Source: CAYSQW01 sp964433135 (GTDB taxonomy: Bacteria; Acidobacteriota; Aminicenantia; Aminicenantales; Aminicenantaceae). Taken from it: a stretch of DNA of 64,000 nucleotides. A program made the position numbers and the translations under genes. Positions 8,764 through 15,996 of this stretch are shown here, one piece after another. The stretch spans positions 25,573 to 89,572 of the forward strand of contig CAYSQW010000009.1 in the NCBI GenBank assembly GCA_964433135.1, given 5' to 3'. Each line of letters opens with the position of its first letter. The first letter of the stretch is position 1. A model generated the notes under the pieces. It ran no database searches. It worked only from the letters and a program-made list of their open reading frames with translations, and was not told where the DNA came from.

Positions 8764-11379
8764 TCACTCATACCGCAGGGAATCGACCGGGTTGGCGGTG
8801 GAGGCCTTGATAGACTGAAAAGAGACGGTTATCAATGAGATCACCAGAGCCGTGCCTCCTGATATCAGGAATACTTCCCAACCAATCAGGATTCGGAAAG
8901 CGAAATTCTGAAGCCACTTGTGCATGGCGAAATAGGCCACGGGCCAGGCTATCAGGTTGGCCAGCACCACCCATTTGAGAAATTCTCCCGACAGGAGCAA
9001 ATACAGGCTCGGCGTCGATGCGCCCAGGATCTTCCGCACGCCGATCTCCTTGGTCTTTTGTTCGGCGGTATGAGCGGCCAGCCCGAAAATCCCCATGCAG
9101 GCTATGAAAACGGCCAGGATGGAAAAGACCGAAAATATCTCGCTCATTTTTTTATCCGCGGCATGCATCTGTTCGAAACTCGCATCCAGAAAAAAATAAT
9201 CCAGGGGGTAGTTTGGAACCATCTCCCCCCATGTCTTTCGGATTCGGGCTATGGTATCTGATAGGTTTTGAGGGCGTATACGTAAGGATAGGTAATTATG
9301 ATCTTCGATGGGGGTGACCATGTAGCTTATGGCATAGGGAGTCCGATGGAGGGAGTAGATATTGATATCTTTGACGACCCCGACGATATTTCCTTTGTAT
9401 TGAGCACCAAAAGGATTATTAAAGCTCAGGCTTTTCCCGACCGCCTCCTGTGGGGAACCATAGCCGGCTTCGTGAACCGTTGCTTCGCTGACCAGAAACT
9501 CCGAGGTGTTTTTGCTTGAAATAGGGGTGTGAATATTTTTCCCGGCGATGAGCTCCAGTCCGTATGTGCCGACAAACTCCTTGCCGACGAAATAGACGAC
9601 CTGGCCTATATAATCTTCACGGCCTTCGAACCGGAAGTTGTTGTGCATGCTGCCCTTGGTGGGGACGTAGGATGATGTCGTCATGTTTTCGATCCCGGCG
9701 GTTCTCAGCAGCTCATCCCTGAATCCTTCGTAGCTTTGTCTGAGGTCTTTGTTCAAGGGGATGACCATGACCTGCTCCCTGTCATATCCGAGATGCCGGG
9801 AGCGTATGAAGCTCATTTGTTGGAGGACGATCAAGGTGGAGAAAATGATCCCGATGGAAAGGGCGAACTGAAATACGATGAGTCCTTTTTGCAAAACTGC
9901 GCCTGAGGTTGATCGGGAGGCCCTGGACTTCAAGGAATTGATCGGTTTGAAAGCGGACAAAAAGAATGCCGGGTAGATTCCGGAGAAAAATCCGACAGCA
10001 AGAACGAGGGCGGTCATGGATAGAATAAGCAGAGGATTCGTCAGTAAAGAAAGAGAAAAGCTCTTGTCCGCCAACCGATTGAGCTGGGGCAGTGCCAGAA
10101 TGACGATAACCATGGCAGCCAAAGCGGAAAAGATGCTGAGCAGTATGGATTCTCCGAGATACTGCTGTACCAGCTGGTTTTTACGGGCGCCCACGACCTT
10201 TCGGATCCCGACTTCCTTGGCCCTTTTAACGGCGTAGGCCGTCGATAGGTTCATGAAGTTGATGCAGGCGATGATCAGCACAAACAGGGCGATGGCGGTA
10301 AAGATATAGACGTAGAGGATATTCCCGACGGGCTCGATCTCGGATTTTAGACGAGAGTGGAGGTGGATATCGAGCAGGGGCTGAAGGCTGATGCTATACC
10401 AGGGATCTTCCCGCCAGTTTCGGTGAAGAAAATCCAGCAATTTGTCATTCAGGATTCCGGCTGATGATTTCGCGTTTAAAAGAACGTAAGTGGAGTGTTG
10501 ATAAATACCGTTGAAACTGTCCGTGTCTTCATGCTGGCTGTTGTAAGATGCCAGGAAATCAAAATGGAAGTGTGAATTTCGGGGAACATTCCTTGCGATC
10601 CCCGTTATACGGAAGAGCATGAGCTCGCCGTCATTGTAAGGATCGCTTTCCAGAGTTTTACCGATGGGATCTTCATTGCCGAAATATTTTTTCGCCGTTT
10701 CTTCGGTTAAAACGATGGAGTTCGGCTCATTGAGAGCGGATTCGGGATCGCCTTTGATCAACGGGAAATCGAATACCGTAAAGATGGAGGGTTCACAGAA
10801 AAAGAACCTTGATTCATAGAATTTTTTTTCCTTATAGCCGATATATCGCTTGACGTTCTGTCCCATCTTGCGGATGCGCACGGTTTCAATGATTTCGGGG
10901 AAATCTTTTTTGAGGGCCGGACCCACGCCGAAAGAACCGTTGGCGTTCGTGGGTGTTCCGTCGTTTGATGTGGAGAAAACGATCCGGAATATCCGGTCTG
11001 ATTTTTCATGAAAACGGTCATAGCTCAATTCATCCTTAACCCAGAGGAGGATCATGATGGTGCATGCGATCCCGAACGCAAGACCGGCGATATTGATGAA
11101 TGAGTATCCTCTGTTTCGTTTGATGTTCCGCATCGTGACTTTCATGTAATTTTTAAACATAACCGTTCTCCAGATGATTGATTTCACGGCGAATGCCTGC
11201 ATGATGAGCATAAGTTTGCAGATCCAGATCATTCCGGATAGAAAAGGGCCTTTATTTTCTTTATTCCCGGCATACCGGGTTTCCATGTCGTCCAAGATGC
11301 TTTCCCGCATGATTTCGTCGATGAAAAAGCTCAGGCAGAAATCAGTGAATTTGGACAGCGCGGATCTCCGGTTCTTCAT
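8764..11379 (-). CDS. Large FtsX-like ABC transporter permease (MacB-type, PadR-linked)
   Basis: The 871-residue protein has a short cytoplasmic N-terminal extension (residues 1-75) found in permeases paired with PadR regulators. Two MacB-type repeats follow. The first starts at MRNIKRNRGYSFINIAGLAFGIACTIMILLW (first membrane segment), then a periplasmic domain, then three segments near 365-480. The second starts near 500 (LIVFQFALSIGIIFSTLI), followed by a periplasmic domain and a final three-segment FtsX domain containing EIGVRKILGAS. Both FtsX domains carry this coupling motif (GIRKVVGAR and GVRKILGAS). Its ATPase is not encoded here. Members act in efflux or lipoprotein and peptide export. 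Its start overlaps the PadR stop by four bases. Confidence 0.85.
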   Translation of the reverse strand: MKNRRSALSKFTDFCLSFFIDEIMRESILDDMETRYAGNKENKGPFLSGMIWICKLMLIMQAFAVKSIIWRTVMFKNYMKVTMRNIKRNRGYSFINIAGLAFGIACTIMILLWVKDELSYDRFHEKSDRIFRIVFSTSNDGTPTNANGSFGVGPALKKDFPEIIETVRIRKMGQNVKRYIGYKEKKFYESRFFFCEPSIFTVFDFPLIKGDPESALNEPNSIVLTEETAKKYFGNEDPIGKTLESDPYNDGELMLFRITGIARNVPRNSHFHFDFLASYNSQHEDTDSFNGIYQHSTYVLLNAKSSAGILNDKLLDFLHRNWREDPWYSISLQPLLDIHLHSRLKSEIEPVGNILYVYIFTAIALFVLIIACINFMNLSTAYAVKRAKEVGIRKVVGARKNQLVQQYLGESILLSIFSALAAMVIVILALPQLNRLADKSFSLSLLTNPLLILSMTALVLAVGFFSGIYPAFFLSAFKPINSLKSRASRSTSGAVLQKGLIVFQFALSIGIIFSTLIVLQQMSFIRSRHLGYDREQVMVIPLNKDLRQSYEGFRDELLRTAGIENMTTSSYVPTKGSMHNNFRFEGREDYIGQVVYFVGKEFVGTYGLELIAGKNIHTPISSKNTSEFLVSEATVHEAGYGSPQEAVGKSLSFNNPFGAQYKGNIVGVVKDINIYSLHRTPYAISYMVTPIEDHNYLSLRIRPQNLSDTIARIRKTWGEMVPNYPLDYFFLDASFEQMHAADKKMSEIFSVFSILAVFIACMGIFGLAAHTAEQKTKEIGVRKILGASTPSLYLLLSGEFLKWVVLANLIAWPVAYFAMHKWLQNFAFRILIGWEVFLISGGTALVISLITVSFQSIKASTANPVDSLRYE

Positions 11380-11705
11380 CGGCCGTATTCTTTTTTAAGG
11401 TCGGGGACTCCATTCCACAACGCCCGGTTGATCTCCTGAACATGGATCAATCTTTGGGTTCCCGAAGGCGTGAGTCTGTAATGGATACGGGGCCGCCCGC
11501 CCTTTTCCGTGGATTTCTCGGCTTTTGCGGCATCGACATATCCTTTTTCCCGCAAGCGGCTCAAGGGGGCGTAGATCGCCTCGGACAGCCAGGATATTCC
11601 GGTGTCGTTTTCCACCTGTTGGCGGATGGCGATCCCGTAAGCGTCACCCTCGAGTTTCCAGATGGCCAAAAGCAATATTTCTTCGATCCTGGAGAGGAAT
11701 GCCAT
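11376..11705 (-). CDS. PadR family transcriptional regulator
   Basis: A 109-residue winged-helix protein with the family signature in order: LSRIEEILLLAIWKLEGDAYGI, SWLSEAIYAPLSRLREKGYV (recognition helix and wing) and KGGRPRIHYRLTPSG (wing tip). It is a short PadR of the type encoded immediately upstream of large FtsX-like permeases, and overlaps that gene by four bases (ATGA), so it most likely controls it and itself. Possible operator copies lie upstream at 11761-11775 and 11850-11869. The effector is unknown. Confidence 0.85.
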   Translation of the reverse strand: MAFLSRIEEILLLAIWKLEGDAYGIAIRQQVENDTGISWLSEAIYAPLSRLREKGYVDAAKAEKSTEKGGRPRIHYRLTPSGTQRLIHVQEINRALWNGVPDLKKEYGR

Positions 11706-11760
11706 TTTATCGTCTGCCTGCTCCAGATTTCATCGAAATTGTTTTAATAGGACTATTCAT

Positions 11761-11775
11761 ATTAGATAAGACATG
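11761..11775. promoter_or_regulatory. Candidate operator half-copy upstream of padR
   Basis: ATTAGATAAGACATG here resembles the left half of the palindrome at 11850-11869 (ATTAGATAACATG) with one extra G. It lies 56 bases before the PadR start codon. The repetition in one short intergenic region suggests two binding sites for one regulator, presumably PadR, but this is inference from repetition. Confidence 0.3.
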
Positions 11776-11839
11776 GAAAGAAGAAAAAGGTTGCGGGACG
11801 GCTGAAATCCGGTTTTTCACAAGTCCATTCCATAATCAC

Positions 11840-11869
11840 TTGACATCTGATTAGATAACATGTTCTAAT
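11840..11869 (+). promoter_or_regulatory. Candidate promoter of the aromatic amino acid operon
   Basis: A perfect -35 (TTGACA, 11840-11845) is followed 18 bases later by TCTAAT at 11864-11869, or 17 bases later by TTCTAA. Transcription would begin near 11876, just ahead of the leader ORF at 11881 and well before the DAHP synthase start. The palindrome at 11850-11869 fills the spacer and -10, so a bound regulator would block RNA polymerase. Confidence 0.45.
11850..11869. promoter_or_regulatory. Palindromic operator candidate in the padR-aro intergenic region
   Basis: ATTAGA and TCTAAT form perfect 6-base arms separated by eight bases that include a self-complementary ACATGT. The size and symmetry suit a dimeric winged-helix repressor. 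It overlaps the aro promoter and lies in the region shared with divergently transcribed padR. Which protein binds it is not shown. Confidence 0.45.
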
Positions 11870-11880
11870 TCTCCCTGGAT

Positions 11881-11982
11881 ATGGCAATGAGAATAAAAAA
11901 CTGTTCTACAGTAAGCAAAACGGCTCATTCGCCTTCCTTTTCCAATTATTACTTTTATTTGGGCGCTAAGCGTCCAAATTAA
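11881..11982 (+). CDS. Putative Phe/Tyr-rich leader peptide of the aro operon
   Basis: A 33-codon ORF starts at ATG 11881 (or ATG 11887) about five bases after the predicted transcription start and ends at TAA 11980. Codons 20-26 read F-S-N-Y-Y-F-Y, so five of seven are aromatic. Codons 23-26 (11947-11958) are Tyr-Tyr-Phe-Tyr, and the last reaches into the 5' arm of the hairpin at 11957. In pheA- or tyr-type attenuation, such a run makes the ribosome stall when charged tRNA-Phe or tRNA-Tyr is scarce. The operon makes the shared precursors and the committed tyrosine step, so the amino acids match. The ribosome site is weak (TGGA) and there is no protein-level evidence. Chance in AT-rich DNA is the alternative. 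Confidence 0.5.
   Translation: MAMRIKNCSTVSKTAHSPSFSNYYFYLGAKRPN
11957..11979 (+). promoter_or_regulatory. Leader hairpin overlapping the Tyr codon run
   Basis: Arms ATTTGGGCGC and GCGTCCAAAT form a ten-pair stem (one G-U) with a three-base loop. The 5' arm begins within the last Tyr codon of the leader peptide, so a stalled ribosome would unfold it. No T-run follows; instead there is a C10 tract (11985-11994) and a pyrimidine-rich stretch that can pair imperfectly with the AGGGAAAAG preceding the DAHP synthase start. This fits control of translation better than a standard intrinsic terminator. Confidence 0.45.
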
Positions 11983-12056
11983 CACCCCCCCCCCTCTTTC
12001 CTCTTTATAAAAAACAAGTCTTCCTGTCTGCATTAATATAGGGAAAAGTGTTCAAA

Positions 12057-12869
12057 ATGAATGATATACAATTAGTTAGTTTGAAAAATAAGAGTAAAAC
12101 CATAATTCAGGTCGAGGACATCACGATCGGCAAGGATTTTGCGCTGATCGCCGGACCGTGCAGTGTTGAAAATGAAGAACAGACATTGAAAATCGCTGAT
12201 GCTGTAAAAAAAGCAGGAGCCAACATGCTGCGCGGGGGGGCGTTTAAACCTAGATCATCACCCTATTCGTTTCAAGGTTTGGGATTGAAGGGACTCAAGA
12301 TCTTAAGGAAAGCAAAGGAATACACCGGAATGCCTATCGTGTCCGAGGTCCTTGATCCCCGGGATGTTTCCTGGATGTGTGAGTATGTCGATATTCTGCA
12401 AATTGGTGCTCGGAATATGCAGAATTATTCTCTACTAAAGGAGGTCGGCAGGATTAACCGGCCTATTCTGCTGAAAAGGGGTATGCAGGGGACGATCTCA
12501 GAGTGGCTTAGCTGTGCGGAATACATATTAAATGAAGGAAACGCCGATGTGATTCTTTGTGAAAGAGGCATCAGAACTTTCGAGACCTATTCCCGAAATA
12601 CACTGGATCTCAGCGCGGTTCCCGCAGTTAAAGAACTCTCCCATTTACCTATCATCGTTGATCCTACTCATGCAACGGGTAGGGTGAGCTTTATCCCCTC
12701 CATGAGTCTGGCTGCGGTAGCCTCCGGCGTCGATGGATTGATTGTGGAGGTCCATGACCACCCGGAGAATGCTTTGAGTGATAAGGATCAGGCTCTTCTC
12801 CCTCAAGCTTTCTCCGAAATGGCGGATAAGATATTTCGCCTCCACGATTTCATGGGAGAGCTGAATTGA
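12057..12869 (+). CDS. aroF: 3-deoxy-7-phosphoheptulonate (DAHP) synthase, type I-beta
   Basis: This enzyme condenses phosphoenolpyruvate with erythrose 4-phosphate, the first step of the shikimate pathway. The 270-residue TIM barrel carries FALIAGPCSVEN, MLRGGAFKPRSSPYSFQG, LKRGMQGTISEW, ILCERGIRTFE and the metal-binding IIVDPTHATGR. It lacks both the N-terminal ferredoxin-like regulatory domain of Thermotoga-type enzymes and a fused chorismate mutase, so allosteric control may come from elsewhere or be absent. The frame also allows GTG at 12048, but that sits only three bases from AGGGA, so ATG 12057 is preferred. It is the first gene of the aromatic operon, behind the leader described above. 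The block looks more AT-rich than its neighbours. Confidence 0.92.
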   Translation: MNDIQLVSLKNKSKTIIQVEDITIGKDFALIAGPCSVENEEQTLKIADAVKKAGANMLRGGAFKPRSSPYSFQGLGLKGLKILRKAKEYTGMPIVSEVLDPRDVSWMCEYVDILQIGARNMQNYSLLKEVGRINRPILLKRGMQGTISEWLSCAEYILNEGNADVILCERGIRTFETYSRNTLDLSAVPAVKELSHLPIIVDPTHATGRVSFIPSMSLAAVASGVDGLIVEVHDHPENALSDKDQALLPQAFSEMADKIFRLHDFMGELN

Positions 12870-12949
12870 AAATTCCGAGGATGTTGTCCATCCGGTATGC
12901 TCCATGAAAAACGCGGAAAAAAAACCGGAAAAAGTTCGGGAGGACAAGG

Positions 12950-14197
12950 ATGAAAAGAATCTGTAATGCGTGGGTGGAAGGAATGATTAAGGCCCCCCCC
13001 TCAAAAAGCATGATGATCCGGGCGGCCGCTGCCGGGCTTTTATGTAAAGGCGAAACGAGAATCATGAATCCCTCTTTTTGTGATGATGCACGGGCATCGC
13101 TTCACATCGTTGATGCTTTGGGAGGGGAGGTGAAAATTCGGGATGGTTATATAAAGATCGTTGGAGGAGAGGGCCCCCAAAAAAAGACTTATCTGGACTG
13201 TATGGAGTCAGGGCTTTGTATGCGGATGTTTATGCCCATTGCCGCTCTTTTCAGGGAGGAGACCACTATCGAGGGGAAAGGATCGCTGCTTTTACGTCCT
13301 ATAGGAGAGGCGGAGAACGCCATACGTCGACTTGGGGGTTGGTGCCGGACAAATCGAGGAAAACTGCCGATTAAAGTGAATGGACTTTTAAGGGGAGGGA
13401 ACATTCATCTCAATAGCTCGATGAGCTCACAATTTTTAACGGGGCTTTTAATAGCCCTTCCTTCGTGTGATAAGGATTCGGAAATTATCACAACCGGTTT
13501 GTCCAGCAAGCCCTATATTTCCATGACCTTGGAAATTTTGTCTGATTTTGGGATCGTTGTTAACCACGATGATGATTTTGAAAGATTCTTCATTGCCGGG
13601 TCGCAGCATTATAGAAGCAATCATTATTTGGTGGAGGGGGATTGGTCTGGAGCGTCTTTTTTTCTGGTGGCCGGCGCAATCAGGGGACGTGTCGGGATCC
13701 AAGGTTTATCGATTCGATCAAAGCAGGCGGATTTACGGATTCTTGATGTTTTGAAGTTAGTTGGAGCCAAAGTCACCGCTGATGATAATTTCGTGTTTGT
13801 GGAAAACAATAGTCTAAAAAGCTTCGAGTTCGATGCGACTCATTGCCCCGATCTTTTTCCTCCTCTGATTGCATTAGCCTGTTCCTGTCAAGGAAGATCT
13901 GAAATCCATGGCGTTGAGCGGTTGTTTTTTAAAGAGTCAAACCGAGCGAATGTCCTTTGCGATGAGTTTAAGAAAATCGGAGCCAGGCTGGCTATCGAGG
14001 ACGATACCATGCTTATTGATGGAGGTCCTCTTAATGGGGGAGTTGTAAATTCGCATGGAGATCACCGCATCGCCATGGCGGCAGCCGTCGCCGGGCTTGT
14101 GTCTCGTGAGGGGATTAGCATTCAGGGTTGGCGGTGTGTATCAAAATCATACCCCCGCTTTTATGAAGACCTAGAGTCCATCTATAGATGCTTTTGA
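12950..14197 (+). CDS. aroA: 3-phosphoshikimate 1-carboxyvinyltransferase (EPSP synthase)
   Basis: This enzyme transfers enolpyruvate from PEP to shikimate 3-phosphate, the sixth shikimate step. It has 415 residues, the usual size, in two inverse alpha-beta domains. The N-terminal PPSKSMMIRAAAAG corresponds to the shikimate/PEP-binding SKS motif. LNSSMSSQFLTGLLIALP near 150 and the C-terminal KESNRANVLCDEFKKIG and HGDHRIAMAAAVAGL (conserved Asp, His and Arg) are all present. GGGAGGACAAGG immediately precedes the ATG. A run of eight C (12993-13000) lies within the first 17 codons, a potential slippage site. It follows DAHP synthase by 80 bases and is the second operon gene. Confidence 0.93.
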   Translation: MKRICNAWVEGMIKAPPSKSMMIRAAAAGLLCKGETRIMNPSFCDDARASLHIVDALGGEVKIRDGYIKIVGGEGPQKKTYLDCMESGLCMRMFMPIAALFREETTIEGKGSLLLRPIGEAENAIRRLGGWCRTNRGKLPIKVNGLLRGGNIHLNSSMSSQFLTGLLIALPSCDKDSEIITTGLSSKPYISMTLEILSDFGIVVNHDDDFERFFIAGSQHYRSNHYLVEGDWSGASFFLVAGAIRGRVGIQGLSIRSKQADLRILDVLKLVGAKVTADDNFVFVENNSLKSFEFDATHCPDLFPPLIALACSCQGRSEIHGVERLFFKESNRANVLCDEFKKIGARLAIEDDTMLIDGGPLNGGVVNSHGDHRIAMAAAVAGLVSREGISIQGWRCVSKSYPRFYEDLESIYRCF

Positions 14198-14233
14198 TGT
14201 GAAGACCCCACTGACCATGAAAGGAGAATAAAT

Positions 14234-14491
14234 ATGAGCTTACATAAAATTAGAAAAAGAATAGATGATATCGACAAAGAGATTTTAATGAAAATAAATA
14301 CGCGCATGGAATTGGCATTGAAAACGAAAAATTTCAAACGGCATATATCGGTCCGTAAGCGGGAAACACAGGTTCTTGAACAGGTCAAACGACATGCCAC
14401 GAATCTGTCCCTTATTGAATCTGAATTCGCTGAAAAAATCTTCAATGAATTCATAAAGGAAAGCCGTAGGCTTCAAGGTGAAAAAGAATAA
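14234..14491 (+). CDS. Chorismate mutase, AroQ class
   Basis: This enzyme converts chorismate to prephenate. The 85-residue all-helical AroQ protein begins with the expected LHKIRKRIDDIDKEILMKINTRM helix (split here: IDDIDKEILMKI is the core motif), then ELALKTKNFKRH and VRKRETQVLEQV, with the Arg, Lys and Glu positions that line the AroQ pocket. It is a free-standing enzyme rather than a fusion to prephenate dehydrogenase or dehydratase. AAAGGAGA precedes the start by seven bases. Its stop overlaps the next start by one base, so it is tightly coupled to tyrA. Confidence 0.85.
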   Translation: MSLHKIRKRIDDIDKEILMKINTRMELALKTKNFKRHISVRKRETQVLEQVKRHATNLSLIESEFAEKIFNEFIKESRRLQGEKE

Positions 14492-15282
14492 TGAAAATCC
14501 TTATATTGGGAACAGGAAAAATTGGGACGTGGTTGGCCGAAAACTTGAAAAAAGAGCACGAGATTAGTGTTTTTGATATCAGAATCGAACAAGCTCTCAA
14601 GCTCTCTGGAGTTGCGGTATTCAGAAAAAGATCCGAGATCAAGAATTTTCGACCTCAAATTGTCATCAATGCGGTCAGCATACAAAATACAATTACGGCT
14701 TTTGAATCCATAGTGTCTTATCTCCCCAATAACTGTATTCTCTCAGATGTGAGGTCCGTGAAAGGGGGTATTTGTGATTATTACATGGGCTGCGGTTTCC
14801 TTTTTGCTTCTGTCCACCCCATGTTTGGACCGGTGGTTGCCGGTGCGGCAAGGCTCCGAAACGAAAATGTGATCATATTAAGGGAATCATGCCCGGAGGG
14901 CATTCAATTTTTCCAGGATTTTTTCAAAAGAATGGGGCTTCGGATTTTTGCATATTCATTTGACGAGCATGACCGGCTGATGGCCTATTCGCTGACTTTG
15001 CCTTTTGCATCATCCCTTGTCTTTGCCGCCAATATGGATGAAATAACCGTTCCCGGTTCTACCTTCAAAAAGCACCTGGAGATTGCCGGAGGCCTGCTGG
15101 CTGAGGATGACCATCTTTTGGCTGAAATCCTTTTCAATCCGTATTCGATTCATCAGCTGGAAAAAGTCAACAGCAAGCTGGAATTCCTCAAGCATGTTAT
15201 TCGGCAGAAGGACTTGGATGAAGCCAAGATGTTTTTCGAACAGCTAAGAAATAATATTAAAGGGAGTTCAAGAGGATCCTGA
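14491..15282 (+). CDS. tyrA: Prephenate (or arogenate) dehydrogenase
   Basis: This enzyme oxidatively decarboxylates prephenate to 4-hydroxyphenylpyruvate, the committed step to tyrosine. The 263-residue protein opens with the NAD(P)-binding ILILGTGKIGTWLAENL. The prephenate dehydrogenase landmarks DVRSVKGG and SVHPMFGP follow near 90-110, and DEHDRLMAYSLTLPFA near 155, which contains the catalytic-site His. It lacks an ACT domain and a chorismate mutase domain. Its start shares the A of the mutase stop codon (TAATG). It ends the operon; the other shikimate genes are not in this window. The 155 bases between its stop and tRNA-Leu on the other strand hold nothing recognised. Confidence 0.9.
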   Translation: MKILILGTGKIGTWLAENLKKEHEISVFDIRIEQALKLSGVAVFRKRSEIKNFRPQIVINAVSIQNTITAFESIVSYLPNNCILSDVRSVKGGICDYYMGCGFLFASVHPMFGPVVAGAARLRNENVIILRESCPEGIQFFQDFFKRMGLRIFAYSFDEHDRLMAYSLTLPFASSLVFAANMDEITVPGSTFKKHLEIAGGLLAEDDHLLAEILFNPYSIHQLEKVNSKLEFLKHVIRQKDLDEAKMFFEQLRNNIKGSSRGS

Positions 15283-15433
15283 CAATGCGGCATTTCCCTT
15301 CCGCTTAAGGATGAAGATGGGGATTGATCGGATTCTGCAGAGGAAGTGGGAAAGGAATTAAATTTGTTTCAAGAGCGGAAAGGAAGGGGTTTTGTGATAT
15401 CCGGAATATCGATTACATTGGGAGGCAAAACAT

Positions 15434-15523
<90 letters not shown>

Positions 15524-15539
15524 TTGTGGGATGGACGAC

Positions 15540-15557
15540 CGGATGAATGTTCATCCG
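15540..15557 (-). other. Perfect hairpin between secG and tRNA-Leu
   Basis: CGGATGAA and TTCATCCG are perfect 8-base arms around two bases (18 bases in all). No T-run follows, so it is more likely an RNA processing or stabilising hairpin between the secG message and the tRNA than a terminator. Confidence 0.35.
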
Positions 15558-15579
15558 ATCCGCGGCAGCGGCCGCATAT

Positions 15580-15996
15580 CTATGATTTGTTTTCCCCGGT
15601 TTTTTCTTCTCCGGGTTTTTTCTCAGTTTCCGCTGTTTTTTCTTCGTCGGCTTTTTTTTCGGGATCCTCGGCCGGCGTCGCCGCAGCGGGGTTGGGATCG
15701 TTCTCCGGTACTTGCTGGGTTTCGGTTACGGCCGGGGCTTCTTCACCGCTGACGACCGATTTCGAACCCTGGGCGGAAACGATCCACAGGCCCATGGAAG
15801 TGAGCATAAAGATAACGGCCGATGCGGTCGTAACCTTGGACAGCAGGGACGTGGCGCCGCGCGGGCCGAAAACGGATTGGCTTCCTCCACCGCCGAATGC
15901 TCCCGCCAAGTCGGCTGATTTTCCCGACTGCAAAAGAACCGCGACGATCAGGATCAAACAAACGATGACATGGATGATTGTGATTAAAGTTGCCAT
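15580..15996 (-). CDS. secG: Preprotein translocase subunit SecG
   Basis: This is the auxiliary inner-membrane subunit of the SecYEG channel. The 138-residue protein has two membrane segments: residues 3-22 (IITIIHVIVCLILIVAVLLQ-like) and about 52-74. The loop between them carries LAGAFGGGGSQSVFGPRGA, the family signature. The C-terminal tail (about 85-138) is long, acidic and rich in Pro, Ala, Glu and Lys, as in some other lineages. It overlaps the tpiA stop by 13 bases and is the last protein gene of the glycolytic cluster. Confidence 0.93.
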   Translation of the reverse strand: MATLITIIHVIVCLILIVAVLLQSGKSADLAGAFGGGGSQSVFGPRGATSLLSKVTTASAVIFMLTSMGLWIVSAQGSKSVVSGEEAPAVTETQQVPENDPNPAAATPAEDPEKKADEEKTAETEKKPGEEKTGENKS

